Positions 1-8,441 of a stretch of DNA of 64,000 nt are shown here, in pieces; position 1 is the first letter of the stretch, and each line of letters begins with the position of its first letter. The DNA comes from Marinobacter sp. SS5-14b. Lineage in GTDB: Bacteria; Pseudomonadota; Gammaproteobacteria; Pseudomonadales; Oleiphilaceae. A program made the position numbers and the translations under genes. Below the pieces are notes generated by a model. The model was not told where the DNA came from and ran no database searches. It saw nothing but the letters and a program-made list of their open reading frames with translations. The stretch covers positions 62,001 to 126,000 of the forward strand of contig NZ_JASSVM010000004.1 of NCBI RefSeq assembly GCF_030541005.1, in the 5' to 3' direction.

Positions 1-2592
1 CCAGCTGGCGCCGGGCCAGCGTTCCGGTAATTCGTTCAGCCAGCTCTGCTCCAGATGCGCCATCACCTTGCCGGGCGAGGAAATCGCCGTTTCAACGTAG
101 GCGGTCACCGTGGCACTCGTTTTGCGGTCGTAATGGGGAATCACTGCCGGTGTCCGGTGCGACTGGATATCAGCCAGAACGCTCAACGGCGCCCGGGCAT
201 TATCTTTACCTGCCCTGGCGTCCGGCTCATTGCCCGGAGCCATGGAGACCGGCAACTGCTCCAGATGCCACAGGCTGTTGGTCTGGTCATCCGGTAACCG
301 CAGCACCACCGGAACATCGTGGTCCCCCATGGGCAGGCGATCAATCTCCACGCCCTGGAAGGCCATCCTGACCTGCTGGCCCAGGCTCCCTTCATCCAGC
401 CCGGCCAGCTCCCCGCCAGGCCGAAGCCGAAGGTCCAGCTCGGTAAAGCCGGCCCGCATGTTGTTGCCAATCTCATACACACCCTCCAGGCTTGCCAGCA
501 ACGACTCCAGCTCTGCAGACATCGCCATCAGCGTGTCGGGATCAGGGTGATAGAGATTGACGTGAATATCCGGCTTGATCTGGTTAATGCTGGTGTGGAA
601 GCGCATAGAAACCACACCCTCCGGGGCCATGAAGGAGCGCCGCCAGGCATTGGCGATCTCATCCGGCGGCAGCGGGCTTTCACCCGGCGCCAGAGCCAGG
701 GATACACGGGCCCTTAATTGCGCAGAGGGGTCGTGGGCCGTTGAATAGTTATCCCTGCGGCCTTGCTCGGCCAGCACCGAGGTAATCAGTGGTTCGCCCC
801 GCTCATTGGTCAGCTGTCGTTGCAGGTCGGTCGCGCTCAGTTGCAGCGCCCGGGTAGCCTCAAGCACACGCTGGCCACTGGTGCCTTCCGTAAATCTGAG
901 GTCGGCGATCACTCTGTCCCCCGCCACATTCGAGAACATGGTGACGCTGAGCCAGCCACTGTGCATCAAGGCGAAGCAGAACAGAAACAACCCGAAGAAC
1001 CCGGTCAGTACAGCCAACCGCCAGTGCAACAGGCCTTGCACCATCGGCTCCACGTGCCGCCGTACAAGCGCTTCGAAGCGCTGATTGACCCGATCACTCA
1101 TGCGTTCAAGCGGCTCCAGCCAGCTACCACGGCGGTTACCCGATGACGCGTGCTTGAGGTGGGATGGCAAAATCAGCAACGATTCCATCAGCGAGAGGGC
1201 CAATACGGTGATGGCAATGATCGGCACAACCCGCATGAACTCTCCTTCCGGGCCCGGCAGGAACAGCATCGGCGTAAAACTCAGGGCGGTTGTCACCACG
1301 GCCACCACGATCGGCAAGGCGACACGCACCGTGCCATCCCGAACCGCCTGCCGCCCTGGCCCTTGAAGCCGAATCTGATCGGCAACGCTTTCGCCGACGA
1401 TCACGGCATCATCCACCACTATGCCCAGCACCAGAATAAAGGCGAACAGGGAAATGGTATTCAGCGAGCCACCCGTTAGCGGAAGAATCACACAGGCGCC
1501 GATCATCGCCACCGGAATGCCCGCCGCGACCCAGAACGACAGGCGCAGTCCAAAAAACACACCCAGTAACAGAACCAGAAGCACCAGCCCCTGCAGCGCA
1601 TTGGTCCACAGCAGAGACGACCGGTCGAGGTACTGTTTTGCATCGTCCTGCCAGATTTGCAGGGTTACACCGTCGGGCAGGCGGGCCTGATCCAGAAACT
1701 GGTATACCGCCTCCACGGTAGCCACCACATCCTGTTGTCCGATTCGGTATACATCCAGTGCCACGGCCCGCTGGCCATCCAGCCACAACCCCATCGCATC
1801 CCGATGAAAACCATCCTCCACCTGCCCCAGATCGCGGAAGTACAACGCTTCGCCGTCGCGCCCGCGACGCACCACCGCGTCACCGTATGCGCCTGCCGAT
1901 TCCGGCGTACGGCCAGCGAGCAACAGCGAATTCTGTTCGGGGCCGCGCATCATGCCGCCCGGAACCCGCCCGGTGTCTTTATCGATGGCATCGGCAATTT
2001 CTTGCAGCGTGAGGTCGTAACGGTGCAGATTCTGACGGCTCACCGTCAGGCTGATCTCCCGTTCCGGCAGGCCCTCCAGCCGTACCTCGGAAATTTCAGG
2101 CAAGGCCAGCAGCTCACTGCGCAACTGCCTGGCGATGGAATGCAACCGCATCGGTTGGTCGCCGCCCACCACCAGCAGGCGCGCTACCCGATTGCGAAAC
2201 ACTACCTCTTCCACTTTGGCGGCGGTGGCATCCGGCGGCAGGTTGGACAGCGCCTGAACCCGAGCGGCCATCCGGTCCCTCACCTCACCGGCGTTCTCGC
2301 CTTCGACCACATCCACAGTAATGGAGCACACACCCTCGCGGGACTCGCTGCGAATGTCGGTCACGCCTTCCACGGTTGCGATCGCGGTTTCCAGTGGATA
2401 ACACAACCGCTGCTCAACTTCCGAGGGCGACGCCGAAGGCAACTCGGATACGACACCAATCCGCTCCAGGGGCACGTTGGGGAGCGTTTCCTGACGGGTG
2501 TGGTTGAGTGCAAAAATGCCGCCCGCCAGCAGCAAAAAGGCCAGTAGATTGGCAACGGCGGGGCGATCGATGAACCAGTCAATTAACCCCAC
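1..2592 (-). CDS. RND-family efflux pump permease (3' part beyond window)
   Basis: Inner-membrane proton-driven efflux permease of the AcrB/MdtB type. The frame is open for 864 codons and runs off the left edge, so the C-terminal part is missing (family about 1,020-1,050 residues). Seen: an N-terminal membrane segment just after the start (DWFIDRPAVANLLAF), a long periplasmic stretch with porter-domain sequence, then a membrane cluster holding the conserved proton-relay signature GIVVDDAVIVGE, and a second periplasmic stretch. The start is a GTG at 2592, two bases after the stop of the membrane-fusion gene, which implies translational coupling. It is the last visible gene of a five-gene operon with a GH3 enzyme and acyltransferases, so its cargo may be the product of those enzymes (inference). 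Confidence 0.88.
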   Translation of the reverse strand, partial: MGLIDWFIDRPAVANLLAFLLLAGGIFALNHTRQETLPNVPLERIGVVSELPSASPSEVEQRLCYPLETAIATVEGVTDIRSESREGVCSITVDVVEGENAGEVRDRMAARVQALSNLPPDATAAKVEEVVFRNRVARLLVVGGDQPMRLHSIARQLRSELLALPEISEVRLEGLPEREISLTVSRQNLHRYDLTLQEIADAIDKDTGRVPGGMMRGPEQNSLLLAGRTPESAGAYGDAVVRRGRDGEALYFRDLGQVEDGFHRDAMGLWLDGQRAVALDVYRIGQQDVVATVEAVYQFLDQARLPDGVTLQIWQDDAKQYLDRSSLLWTNALQGLVLLVLLLGVFFGLRLSFWVAAGIPVAMIGACVILPLTGGSLNTISLFAFILVLGIVVDDAVIVGESVADQIRLQGPGRQAVRDGTVRVALPIVVAVVTTALSFTPMLFLPGPEGEFMRVVPIIAITVLALSLMESLLILPSHLKHASSGNRRGSWLEPLERMSDRVNQRFEALVRRHVEPMVQGLLHWRLAVLTGFFGLFLFCFALMHSGWLSVTMFSNVAGDRVIADLRFTEGTSGQRVLEATRALQLSATDLQRQLTNERGEPLITSVLAEQGRRDNYSTAHDPSAQLRARVSLALAPGESPLPPDEIANAWRRSFMAPEGVVSMRFHTSINQIKPDIHVNLYHPDPDTLMAMSAELESLLASLEGVYEIGNNMRAGFTELDLRLRPGGELAGLDEGSLGQQVRMAFQGVEIDRLPMGDHDVPVVLRLPDDQTNSLWHLEQLPVSMAPGNEPDARAGKDNARAPLSVLADIQSHRTPAVIPHYDRKTSATVTAYVETAISSPGKVMAHLEQSWLNELPERWPGASW

Positions 2593-2594
2593 CG

Positions 2595-3800
2595 TCAGAG
2601 CCCCAGATCCATTTGTGAGACCACCGGTCGTGGCCTGGACACCGGCTGAACATCCACTTCGCGCACGTCCACCTGCATTCCCTCGCCCAGCATTTCACTG
2701 CCACGCAGCAGCACGCGCTCACCGGCAGCCAGACCACTAGTGAGGTAGATATGCTGTCGGTCACTGTGCACCGGTTCAATGGTGCGTTGTTGCAACTTGC
2801 CGGACTCGTCCACCAACCAGACCGTTTGATCTTTCTGAAGCGCCGAGCGCGGCAAGGCCACCGCTTCCTTCAGTTGCCTCCCCTCAATTTCGGCCTCCAC
2901 GAACACACCGGGCTCCAGCAGCACCGGACTGCTGTCAGCCGCCACCTCGGCGATCAGCCAACTCATCTGATTGCGGCTGATACCGCCTTCCCGGCGGGTA
3001 ATCACCCCACGCCAGACGCGCTGTTCACCGGCAAATCGACCGCTCAGGGCAACCTGGATGTCCAGGGCTTCGGTGGCGGCCCCCAGAATACCGGACCGCT
3101 CGTCCAACAGGGCCAGCCAGTCATCCCGTACCGGCAGGCGCACTTCCATGGTTCTTGCGCTGTAGAGCTGGCCCAGAGCCTGGCCAGGCGTCACCCACTC
3201 GCCCTGACTGACCGAAACGCCTTTCAGCCGGCCGGAAAACGGCGCGGTCATCACCGCGCGCTCCAGATCGGCTTCGGCCTGAGTGACGGCCTGCCGGGCA
3301 GCTTCGAGTCGAGCTTCCGCCTCTTGCAACTGCGGTTCATTGCGAGCATAAGCGGTCGATTTGGCGGATACATCCCGCCGCGCCATGTGGGCATTGGCAC
3401 GGGTACGCTCGAGATGCAGGCGGGCGCTTGCCAACTCATGTTTACGCTGTCCCAGTGCCAGTTCCAGAGGTTGCCGTTCCAGCCAGACCAGCGGGTCGCC
3501 CGCTTCAACCCAGCCTCCGTCTTCAAATGCAGGTGCGACCCGGGTTATCTCGCCCTCGGTTCGAAAGGCAAGAGTGATGCTACTCCGGGGCTCAGCCACC
3601 CCCTGGCTGTGCAGGGACAGCGGAATATCCGCCGGCTGAACCCGCATCACATCAAACTGGGGAGTGACCACCGCCACCACGCGCCCGGTCTGCTCCGGCG
3701 CGGTCCAGTACACGATGGCAAGCAAGCCCGCCACCACAAGCGCCAGGATGGCGCCCACCCTGACCGGCTTCAGCGCAGTTCCGGCAGTCTTTTTGCTCAT
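2595..3800 (-). CDS. RND efflux periplasmic adaptor (HlyD/membrane-fusion family)
   Basis: Periplasmic adaptor that would link the adjacent RND permease to an outer-membrane channel. Seen: an N-terminal membrane anchor (VGAILALVVAGLLAIVYW), a barrel/lipoyl segment (PLVWLERQPLELALGQ), a helical hairpin rich in Arg, Glu and Ala, the second lipoyl half (VMTAPFSGRLKGVSVSQGEWV) and a beta-barrel region. About 401 residues, normal for the family. I chose the ATG at 3800 (MSKKTAGT) rather than an upstream in-frame start because it begins five bases after the stop of the preceding acyltransferase gene, and the longer version would add 15 atypical residues. No outer-membrane TolC partner is visible nearby. 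Confidence 0.9.
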   Translation of the reverse strand: MSKKTAGTALKPVRVGAILALVVAGLLAIVYWTAPEQTGRVVAVVTPQFDVMRVQPADIPLSLHSQGVAEPRSSITLAFRTEGEITRVAPAFEDGGWVEAGDPLVWLERQPLELALGQRKHELASARLHLERTRANAHMARRDVSAKSTAYARNEPQLQEAEARLEAARQAVTQAEADLERAVMTAPFSGRLKGVSVSQGEWVTPGQALGQLYSARTMEVRLPVRDDWLALLDERSGILGAATEALDIQVALSGRFAGEQRVWRGVITRREGGISRNQMSWLIAEVAADSSPVLLEPGVFVEAEIEGRQLKEAVALPRSALQKDQTVWLVDESGKLQQRTIEPVHSDRQHIYLTSGLAAGERVLLRGSEMLGEGMQVDVREVDVQPVSRPRPVVSQMDLGL

Positions 3801-3804
3801 AGGA

Positions 3805-4920
3805 CTACAACCTGGCCACATCGGCATGAAGCGGCAGGCCCGCATCCAGCGATGCCGTGGGGTCAGCGTCGCCCCACGTCATCAGGAAGTGATGGCTATG
3901 CATCACCCGCCGGGAGAATCCTGCCAGAATATTTTCGGCGGCATCGCCTTCAAAGAACGCGCAAATCAGCGCGTCATAGTAGGGGCCGTAACAGCGATGC
4001 AGATGACTGAGCAGCGCATCCAGGATGAGCGGATCCTGCTCACGCACCATCACGGTATGGATCATCCGGTAATTGAAGCATTCCCCGGTGGCCGGTAAGC
4101 GCATACCCCCGGTCATGCGCGACCAGCCGTTATAGAGCGGCCGGGCCAGCTTCAGTGACCGGTTATAGCCCGCCACCCGGGTTTGCCGGAAGCCTTTCTG
4201 ATCCCAGGTTCCGGCCAGCCCCACCAGCTCATCGCCATCAAAGGCGAGCCAGAAATCCGACAGGTCGAGCCCGCGGTAATAAGGATGCTTTTCGGCAACG
4301 TCTGCAAACCGGTATACCGGAGCGAACTGCCGGCGGCTTGCCTCTCGATCATAAAATGCTTGCATGGCACCCAGGTCATTGCGGGTCGCCATACGGATGT
4401 TCAGGCCTTCGTTGTGGCGAAGGCGTCGCTTGCGGCCGGTCAGCAGGCTGGTGCGAATATCACCGGCGGCATAGAACGCCGGTAACCCGGCCATGCGTTT
4501 ACGAACCGAGCGCAAGTAGTGCTCGTTGTCCGCCAGAATCACGGCCTGGGTCCAGGGTGCGGTCTCCAGAATGCGGCGGCCACGATCATAGGCCATAAAA
4601 ATCGCTTCGCCGCCTCGCGCCTTCGGATCAATGCGGAAATCGTGGGCGTAATGCACTTTTTGTACGTCGCCGTTGACGTACAGGTCACGGCTGCCAATGT
4701 TGTACACACCCACCAATTTTTTCTGATCAGGCTGTTCGATGACAAAAACAGCGGGGTCGAACGAACTGACACTGGCACCGTGAAAGTAATCCGGGGACCG
4801 CTCGAAGGCGAGGTTCACCGGGCCCGGCTGCGGGTTGTCCGCCAGCAGCTGGAGAATGCCCTCGTTATCATCCTGCCGTGCCTCCCGAACCCGGTAGGCT
4901 GACGTTACCTGGCCACTCAT
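3805..4920 (-). CDS. GNAT-like acyltransferase, probably two-domain
   Basis: About 371 residues, roughly twice a single GNAT domain. The N-terminal half begins YRVREARQDDNEGILQLLADN, a typical GNAT beta1-alpha1 start, and has FRIDPKARGGEAIFMAYDRG where the acetyl-CoA-binding motif A is expected. The second half begins again with NIRMATRNDLGAMQAFYDRE and contains DLSDFWLAFDGDELVGLAG, a GNAT beta2-beta3-like segment. Two tandem GNAT folds are therefore likely. The substrate is unknown. The ATG overlaps the stop of the GH3-family gene in an ATGA junction, so the two products are probably made together. Family assignment is from motif recognition only. Confidence 0.72.
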   Translation of the reverse strand: MSGQVTSAYRVREARQDDNEGILQLLADNPQPGPVNLAFERSPDYFHGASVSSFDPAVFVIEQPDQKKLVGVYNIGSRDLYVNGDVQKVHYAHDFRIDPKARGGEAIFMAYDRGRRILETAPWTQAVILADNEHYLRSVRKRMAGLPAFYAAGDIRTSLLTGRKRRLRHNEGLNIRMATRNDLGAMQAFYDREASRRQFAPVYRFADVAEKHPYYRGLDLSDFWLAFDGDELVGLAGTWDQKGFRQTRVAGYNRSLKLARPLYNGWSRMTGGMRLPATGECFNYRMIHTVMVREQDPLILDALLSHLHRCYGPYYDALICAFFEGDAAENILAGFSRRVMHSHHFLMTWGDADPTASLDAGLPLHADVARL

Positions 4921-6608
4921 ACCAGAATCTCCTGATCAGTCAGTTGTCGGCGCACAGTTATGGGCGCAGACGATGGCTCAACCGGCAAAGCACCTTGCCA
5001 GCTTCTCAATGCTTCTACTTTGATGTTGCCTTCGATCATGCCGCGCTGGCGGCAAGCCTCCAGATACTGCCGGTGTAGATCCGGCTGGCAAATACACAGA
5101 GCGGGCGCCAGCTGGCCGAGGTTGCGGGCCAGCTGATAATGAAAGTTTTGATTGAGGCCGTCCTCCAGCCGATCCGCCAGGCGTTCGCTGTAGCTGCGAA
5201 GGTGGCGATCATCCAGACCGGCCGAGGCGTCCGCCAACAGCACATAGCGAGGCAACTGACCCTCCTCCTGGCTGGCAAGCAGGATGACCGGGCTGACGCC
5301 TGCGGGCCAGGGCAGGTTATCCAGTAACTGCTGCGCAGTCACGCGGCTGATTTTCTCCCCGACCATGTCCGTCGTCCCTCCGCGCCCCAGAAACGTCAGG
5401 CACGGCGCCTCGCCCCGGAAGCCGGTTACCTCAAGCAGATCGCCAAGCCGGTAGCGCAACAAACCCGCTCCGGTGGTCAGCAAGGGCGCCACCACCTGGC
5501 CACGCTCAAGCTGCCAGGGCGGATAGACCGCACCGGTGTCCGGGTCTTCAAATTCGTAGACATGGGAGTTCACCGCCAGAACGTAATCCGGCTCCAGATT
5601 ACCGGATGCTATCGGTGTCTGGGGTATGGTCACCACGCCCTCGGTCGCCCACAGCCCCTTGCCCTGAAACTCCGCTTGCGGCAGGAAGGCCTTGAGCTTT
5701 CGCGCCCAGGGTTCAGCTGCGGCGGTATTCCAGGCACTGATCAATGACAGCTGCGGCCAGAGCGAGCGATGGAACATCGGATTCGGGCGACCATCCCAAC
5801 CATCCAGCAACTCCGAAGCCTGAAGATTCACCGGCGCCGGCACCTGACGTAAAGCCTCAAGCCGCCGCCCCCAATGTCCGGTGGCCAACACGTCACTCAG
5901 CTCCTCGCGCCAGAGCGGCAGTTTGTCCAGCAATGCGAGGGCAAAGGTTGGGCTCCAGACTGACATGACACTGAGATTCTGGTTTGCCACCAGGCTCGCC
6001 AGCGTGGCAAACAGCGAGTCATCCGACGTTGGCGCCAGCGCAACCGACTCGGGTACCGCCTGTGTACGGCCGGTCAGCCAGCGCTTTCCCAGGCTCAGCA
6101 GCTTCATATCGTCGTTGAGCTGGTCACCGGACTCCTGGCGCATGTCGGTCGGCAACCAGGACAACGACCAGTAGTGCACACCCTGGCGGATACCCGGGTA
6201 GTTCTGATAGAGGTCAGCCAGCCAGGGTGCAATCGCGCCATCCAGTTCTTTCAGGAACTGGCCAGTGTAGGGAATCCACTTGATGGCGGCGCTGGAGCCA
6301 CTGGTTGGCTGATATCGGCGCACCGGTGAACGGATCAGGCCAGACGATTGGCTGGCCATCTGGCTGGCTATCGGGTGCGCCCAATCCTGATACTCGGTAA
6401 TCGGCATACGCTGGGCAAACTGCTCCCAGCTCCAGCTGGCATCCACACCCCGAATTTTGCCCAAGGGGCTGCGGGCAACCTGCCGGAGCGTGTGCGCCAG
6501 TTTACTGCGCTGCACGCGCTCAAGCTGCTGACAGCTGCGCTGAAAAGAGCGTGCTCCCGGACGAACCACCTGGCGCAACAGAGTATGCCCCAGCACATCT
6601 CCACTCAT
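4917..6608 (-). CDS. GH3-family acyl-adenylating enzyme (auxin-responsive GH3-like)
   Basis: Member of the ANL-like GH3 superfamily, which adenylates a carboxylic acid and, in the plant enzymes, joins it to an amino acid amine. Seen: ATP-binding loop TSGSSA at residues 102-107, an LWATEG segment matching the second nucleotide motif, and YRLGDLLEV matching the third (YRxGD), followed by a C-terminal domain with FLGRGGTTDMVGEKIS. Length 563 residues, normal for GH3. The start at 6608 makes an ATGA overlap with the upstream gene; an earlier in-frame start would add 40 residues overlapping that gene. Bacterial GH3 proteins are mostly uncharacterised. The acid and amine substrates here cannot be read from sequence. 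Co-transcription with acyltransferases and an efflux pump suggests a secreted conjugate (inference). Confidence 0.85.
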   Translation of the reverse strand: MSGDVLGHTLLRQVVRPGARSFQRSCQQLERVQRSKLAHTLRQVARSPLGKIRGVDASWSWEQFAQRMPITEYQDWAHPIASQMASQSSGLIRSPVRRYQPTSGSSAAIKWIPYTGQFLKELDGAIAPWLADLYQNYPGIRQGVHYWSLSWLPTDMRQESGDQLNDDMKLLSLGKRWLTGRTQAVPESVALAPTSDDSLFATLASLVANQNLSVMSVWSPTFALALLDKLPLWREELSDVLATGHWGRRLEALRQVPAPVNLQASELLDGWDGRPNPMFHRSLWPQLSLISAWNTAAAEPWARKLKAFLPQAEFQGKGLWATEGVVTIPQTPIASGNLEPDYVLAVNSHVYEFEDPDTGAVYPPWQLERGQVVAPLLTTGAGLLRYRLGDLLEVTGFRGEAPCLTFLGRGGTTDMVGEKISRVTAQQLLDNLPWPAGVSPVILLASQEEGQLPRYVLLADASAGLDDRHLRSYSERLADRLEDGLNQNFHYQLARNLGQLAPALCICQPDLHRQYLEACRQRGMIEGNIKVEALRSWQGALPVEPSSAPITVRRQLTDQEILV

Positions 6609-7414
6609 TGCCCCTGCTCCGCACTCATGACACCGGAGCGTGCTGAGGTTCGCAGTGAAGACACATAACCGCGAAACACCTTGGCAATGAATGCCGTTAC
6701 CGCAGACAGGTTGACCTGGCCAACGCACGGCAATTCCGTTCCTTCGTGCCAGGTGGGGTTACATTCTTCGAAGAAGCGGATTTTCGGAACCCGTTGCTTC
6801 AGGTCGTCGGTGATGGCCGCAACCTCACCCTTCAGATGTTGAGCCCCTTCGCCGAAATCCAGGACGCCCCGGTCAGGATCATAGTGGCCGGGAAACATTG
6901 CATCGCAATAGTGGCGTACCACCGGAAGTAATTCCGGATTGCTTTGCTCCGGGTGAGGGTAGTAATTGTGGAAGTTGTTGGCCATCAGCAGATAGGTCTT
7001 GTAGCCCTTGCTGATCAACAACCAGTACAACGGCCGGAAGGGCCTGCGCAGCTTTTCCCGCAACAGGTAAATCAGGAAGGCGACCTGCAGCTTGCGGGTT
7101 CCCCAGAATTCACGCTCGATGATCGTATCGCCGCTGAACACGCCCCGGCTGCGCAGGCGCCCGATCTCCATATCCAGGCTGACAATGGTGGAAAAACCCA
7201 CCACTCGCGGGTCCTTCCGGGTGCGGATCAGAATCACACCCTGTTTACGGCTCAGATCCCGGATAAACGTATCCATATCGGTTTCGGCATAGTACTGATG
7301 AAAAACATCGTACATTTGCCGAATTTCTTTCACGCTGATGCGTTTGACCGGGCAGTAACGAGCAACAATGCCACCGGATGCATCGCCTCCGGTATTAGGG
7401 GTACGCCGACTCAT
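6605..7414 (-). CDS. Uncharacterised protein heading the GH3 operon (possible divergent GNAT fold)
   Basis: 269 residues, no confident family. The segment from about residue 45 to 150 (GVILIRTRKDPRVVGFSTI, then a strand and the helix LQVAFLIYLLREKLRRPF) has the order of strands and helices of a GNAT acyltransferase, but the acetyl-CoA loop is not clear, so this is only a suggestion. It contains a notable NFHNYYPHPEQ stretch. It is the first gene of the minus-strand operon and overlaps the GH3 gene by four bases (ATGA), so it is almost certainly functionally tied to it. A 12-base palindrome lies about 75 bases upstream and may be its operator. Confidence 0.7.
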   Translation of the reverse strand: MSRRTPNTGGDASGGIVARYCPVKRISVKEIRQMYDVFHQYYAETDMDTFIRDLSRKQGVILIRTRKDPRVVGFSTIVSLDMEIGRLRSRGVFSGDTIIEREFWGTRKLQVAFLIYLLREKLRRPFRPLYWLLISKGYKTYLLMANNFHNYYPHPEQSNPELLPVVRHYCDAMFPGHYDPDRGVLDFGEGAQHLKGEVAAITDDLKQRVPKIRFFEECNPTWHEGTELPCVGQVNLSAVTAFIAKVFRGYVSSLRTSARSGVMSAEQGQ

Positions 7415-7757
7415 TGCGTCTTCCTTTTCTACGTTTTGAGCAGCCTGTACAACCCGGACCGAGGCTAATCTGATTTTTGTTTTAGCTTACATATGTAAAC
7501 TGAACTCCATTCTATGGTCTGAGGGGAAATTCAACAGCGCGGCAGGGGACTAAAATGAACAGGCGTGCGTTTTTTCACGAAAATCGTTCAAGAAATCGCC
7601 AATTATGCGAGACCTGTCATTATTTTTCGTTTATTAATGAACTCGCAACCTGCTGGACACAATTGCGGACAATGCAGGTTCCAGGCAGCACCCGAAGGTC
7701 CTGCCCGAAATTAATGTGCACATCTGTATACTGGAAGATTTGTAACGTACGACAGAA
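7415..7757. other. Intergenic region upstream of the GH3 operon
   Basis: 343 bases, more AT-rich than its surroundings. It holds a 12-base palindrome (7487-7498), a weak AT-rich inverted repeat (TCATTA at 7617-7622 against TAATGA at 7635-7640) and presumably the GH3 operon promoter. A 68-codon plus-strand frame (7555-7761) has an AGGGG before its ATG but runs into the 3' end of the neighbouring gene and has no recognisable features. I do not call it a gene. Confidence 0.5.
7487..7498. promoter_or_regulatory. Palindrome TTACATATGTAA, candidate operator of the GH3 operon
   Basis: Perfect 12-base palindrome about 75 bases upstream of the first gene of the GH3/RND operon, in the position of a promoter operator. 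No regulator gene adjoins the operon, so the binding protein is unknown. A 12-base AT-rich palindrome can arise by chance. Confidence 0.3.
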
Positions 7758-8246
7758 TTAAAGCAGATGACAGATGGCTTGATACTCCCGATCAATCTTG
7801 GCCCGGGAGTCTTCTGCCAGGAACCGTGCGATTTTCCGCCCCAGAAAAGGCACCTCACACAGGACAGAAAGATTGACGTAATTAATGCAACGGTCGCCGT
7901 TGCCCAGCAGGCGCATCACCCCTTTGATCTTTGCAGGCACACCCTCGATCTTTACCCGAAACTCACAATGCCACTCACCGTCGTCTTTTCGAAACCAGTG
8001 TTCTTCCTGGCGCACCCGGTTCCATTCCCGATGAAAACCGGCCAGCACACCGGGCACTTCAGCGGACGCGGTCATTTCCCGCTCAACAACGAGCTTTCCA
8101 GCAGCGTCATCCTTCTGGATTTCGGCAACCCTGACGTTGCGGGCTCCCAGCTTTTCATTTTTTTCGTGAATATGATCCTCCGAAAAAAACCGGGCAATCA
8201 CATGATCCAGCCCGGCATCGTAAGGATGCTCCAGCGTAAGCTCCAT
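7758..8246 (-). CDS. Hypothetical protein, DUF2505-like
   Basis: 162 residues, soluble. The start MELTLEHPYDAGLDHVIARFF followed by alternating strands, and the ending FLAEDSRAKIDREYQAICHLL, resemble the DUF2505 family (START/SRPBCC-like lipid-binding fold, function unknown). I chose the ATG at 8246 because a clear ribosome site (GGAGG) lies directly upstream; an earlier in-frame start would add 52 residues with no family similarity. Monocistronic, divergent from bioA. Confidence 0.7.
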   Translation of the reverse strand: MELTLEHPYDAGLDHVIARFFSEDHIHEKNEKLGARNVRVAEIQKDDAAGKLVVEREMTASAEVPGVLAGFHREWNRVRQEEHWFRKDDGEWHCEFRVKIEGVPAKIKGVMRLLGNGDRCINYVNLSVLCEVPFLGRKIARFLAEDSRAKIDREYQAICHLL

Positions 8247-8441
8247 AAAAACCTCCGTATGGTAATGCTCACTATTGTTGCCACAGCCTGATGTGGCGGC
8301 ATTGGCCGCGACGGCAGCAAGCCATGGCGTACCAGCCAGACCGATTGGTTCACACTTCCGCGCTGTTAAGGCGGCGTTGTGGGCAGTATCATGTGCGCTC
8401 AAAACTCACACCGACCCGCCCCGGGCTGACAGGAGACAACC

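Noticed and set aside
7555..7761. 68-codon plus-strand frame with an AGGGG before its ATG
   Set aside because: Runs into the end of the DUF2505-like gene, has no similarity or conserved pattern, and composition typical of non-coding DNA.
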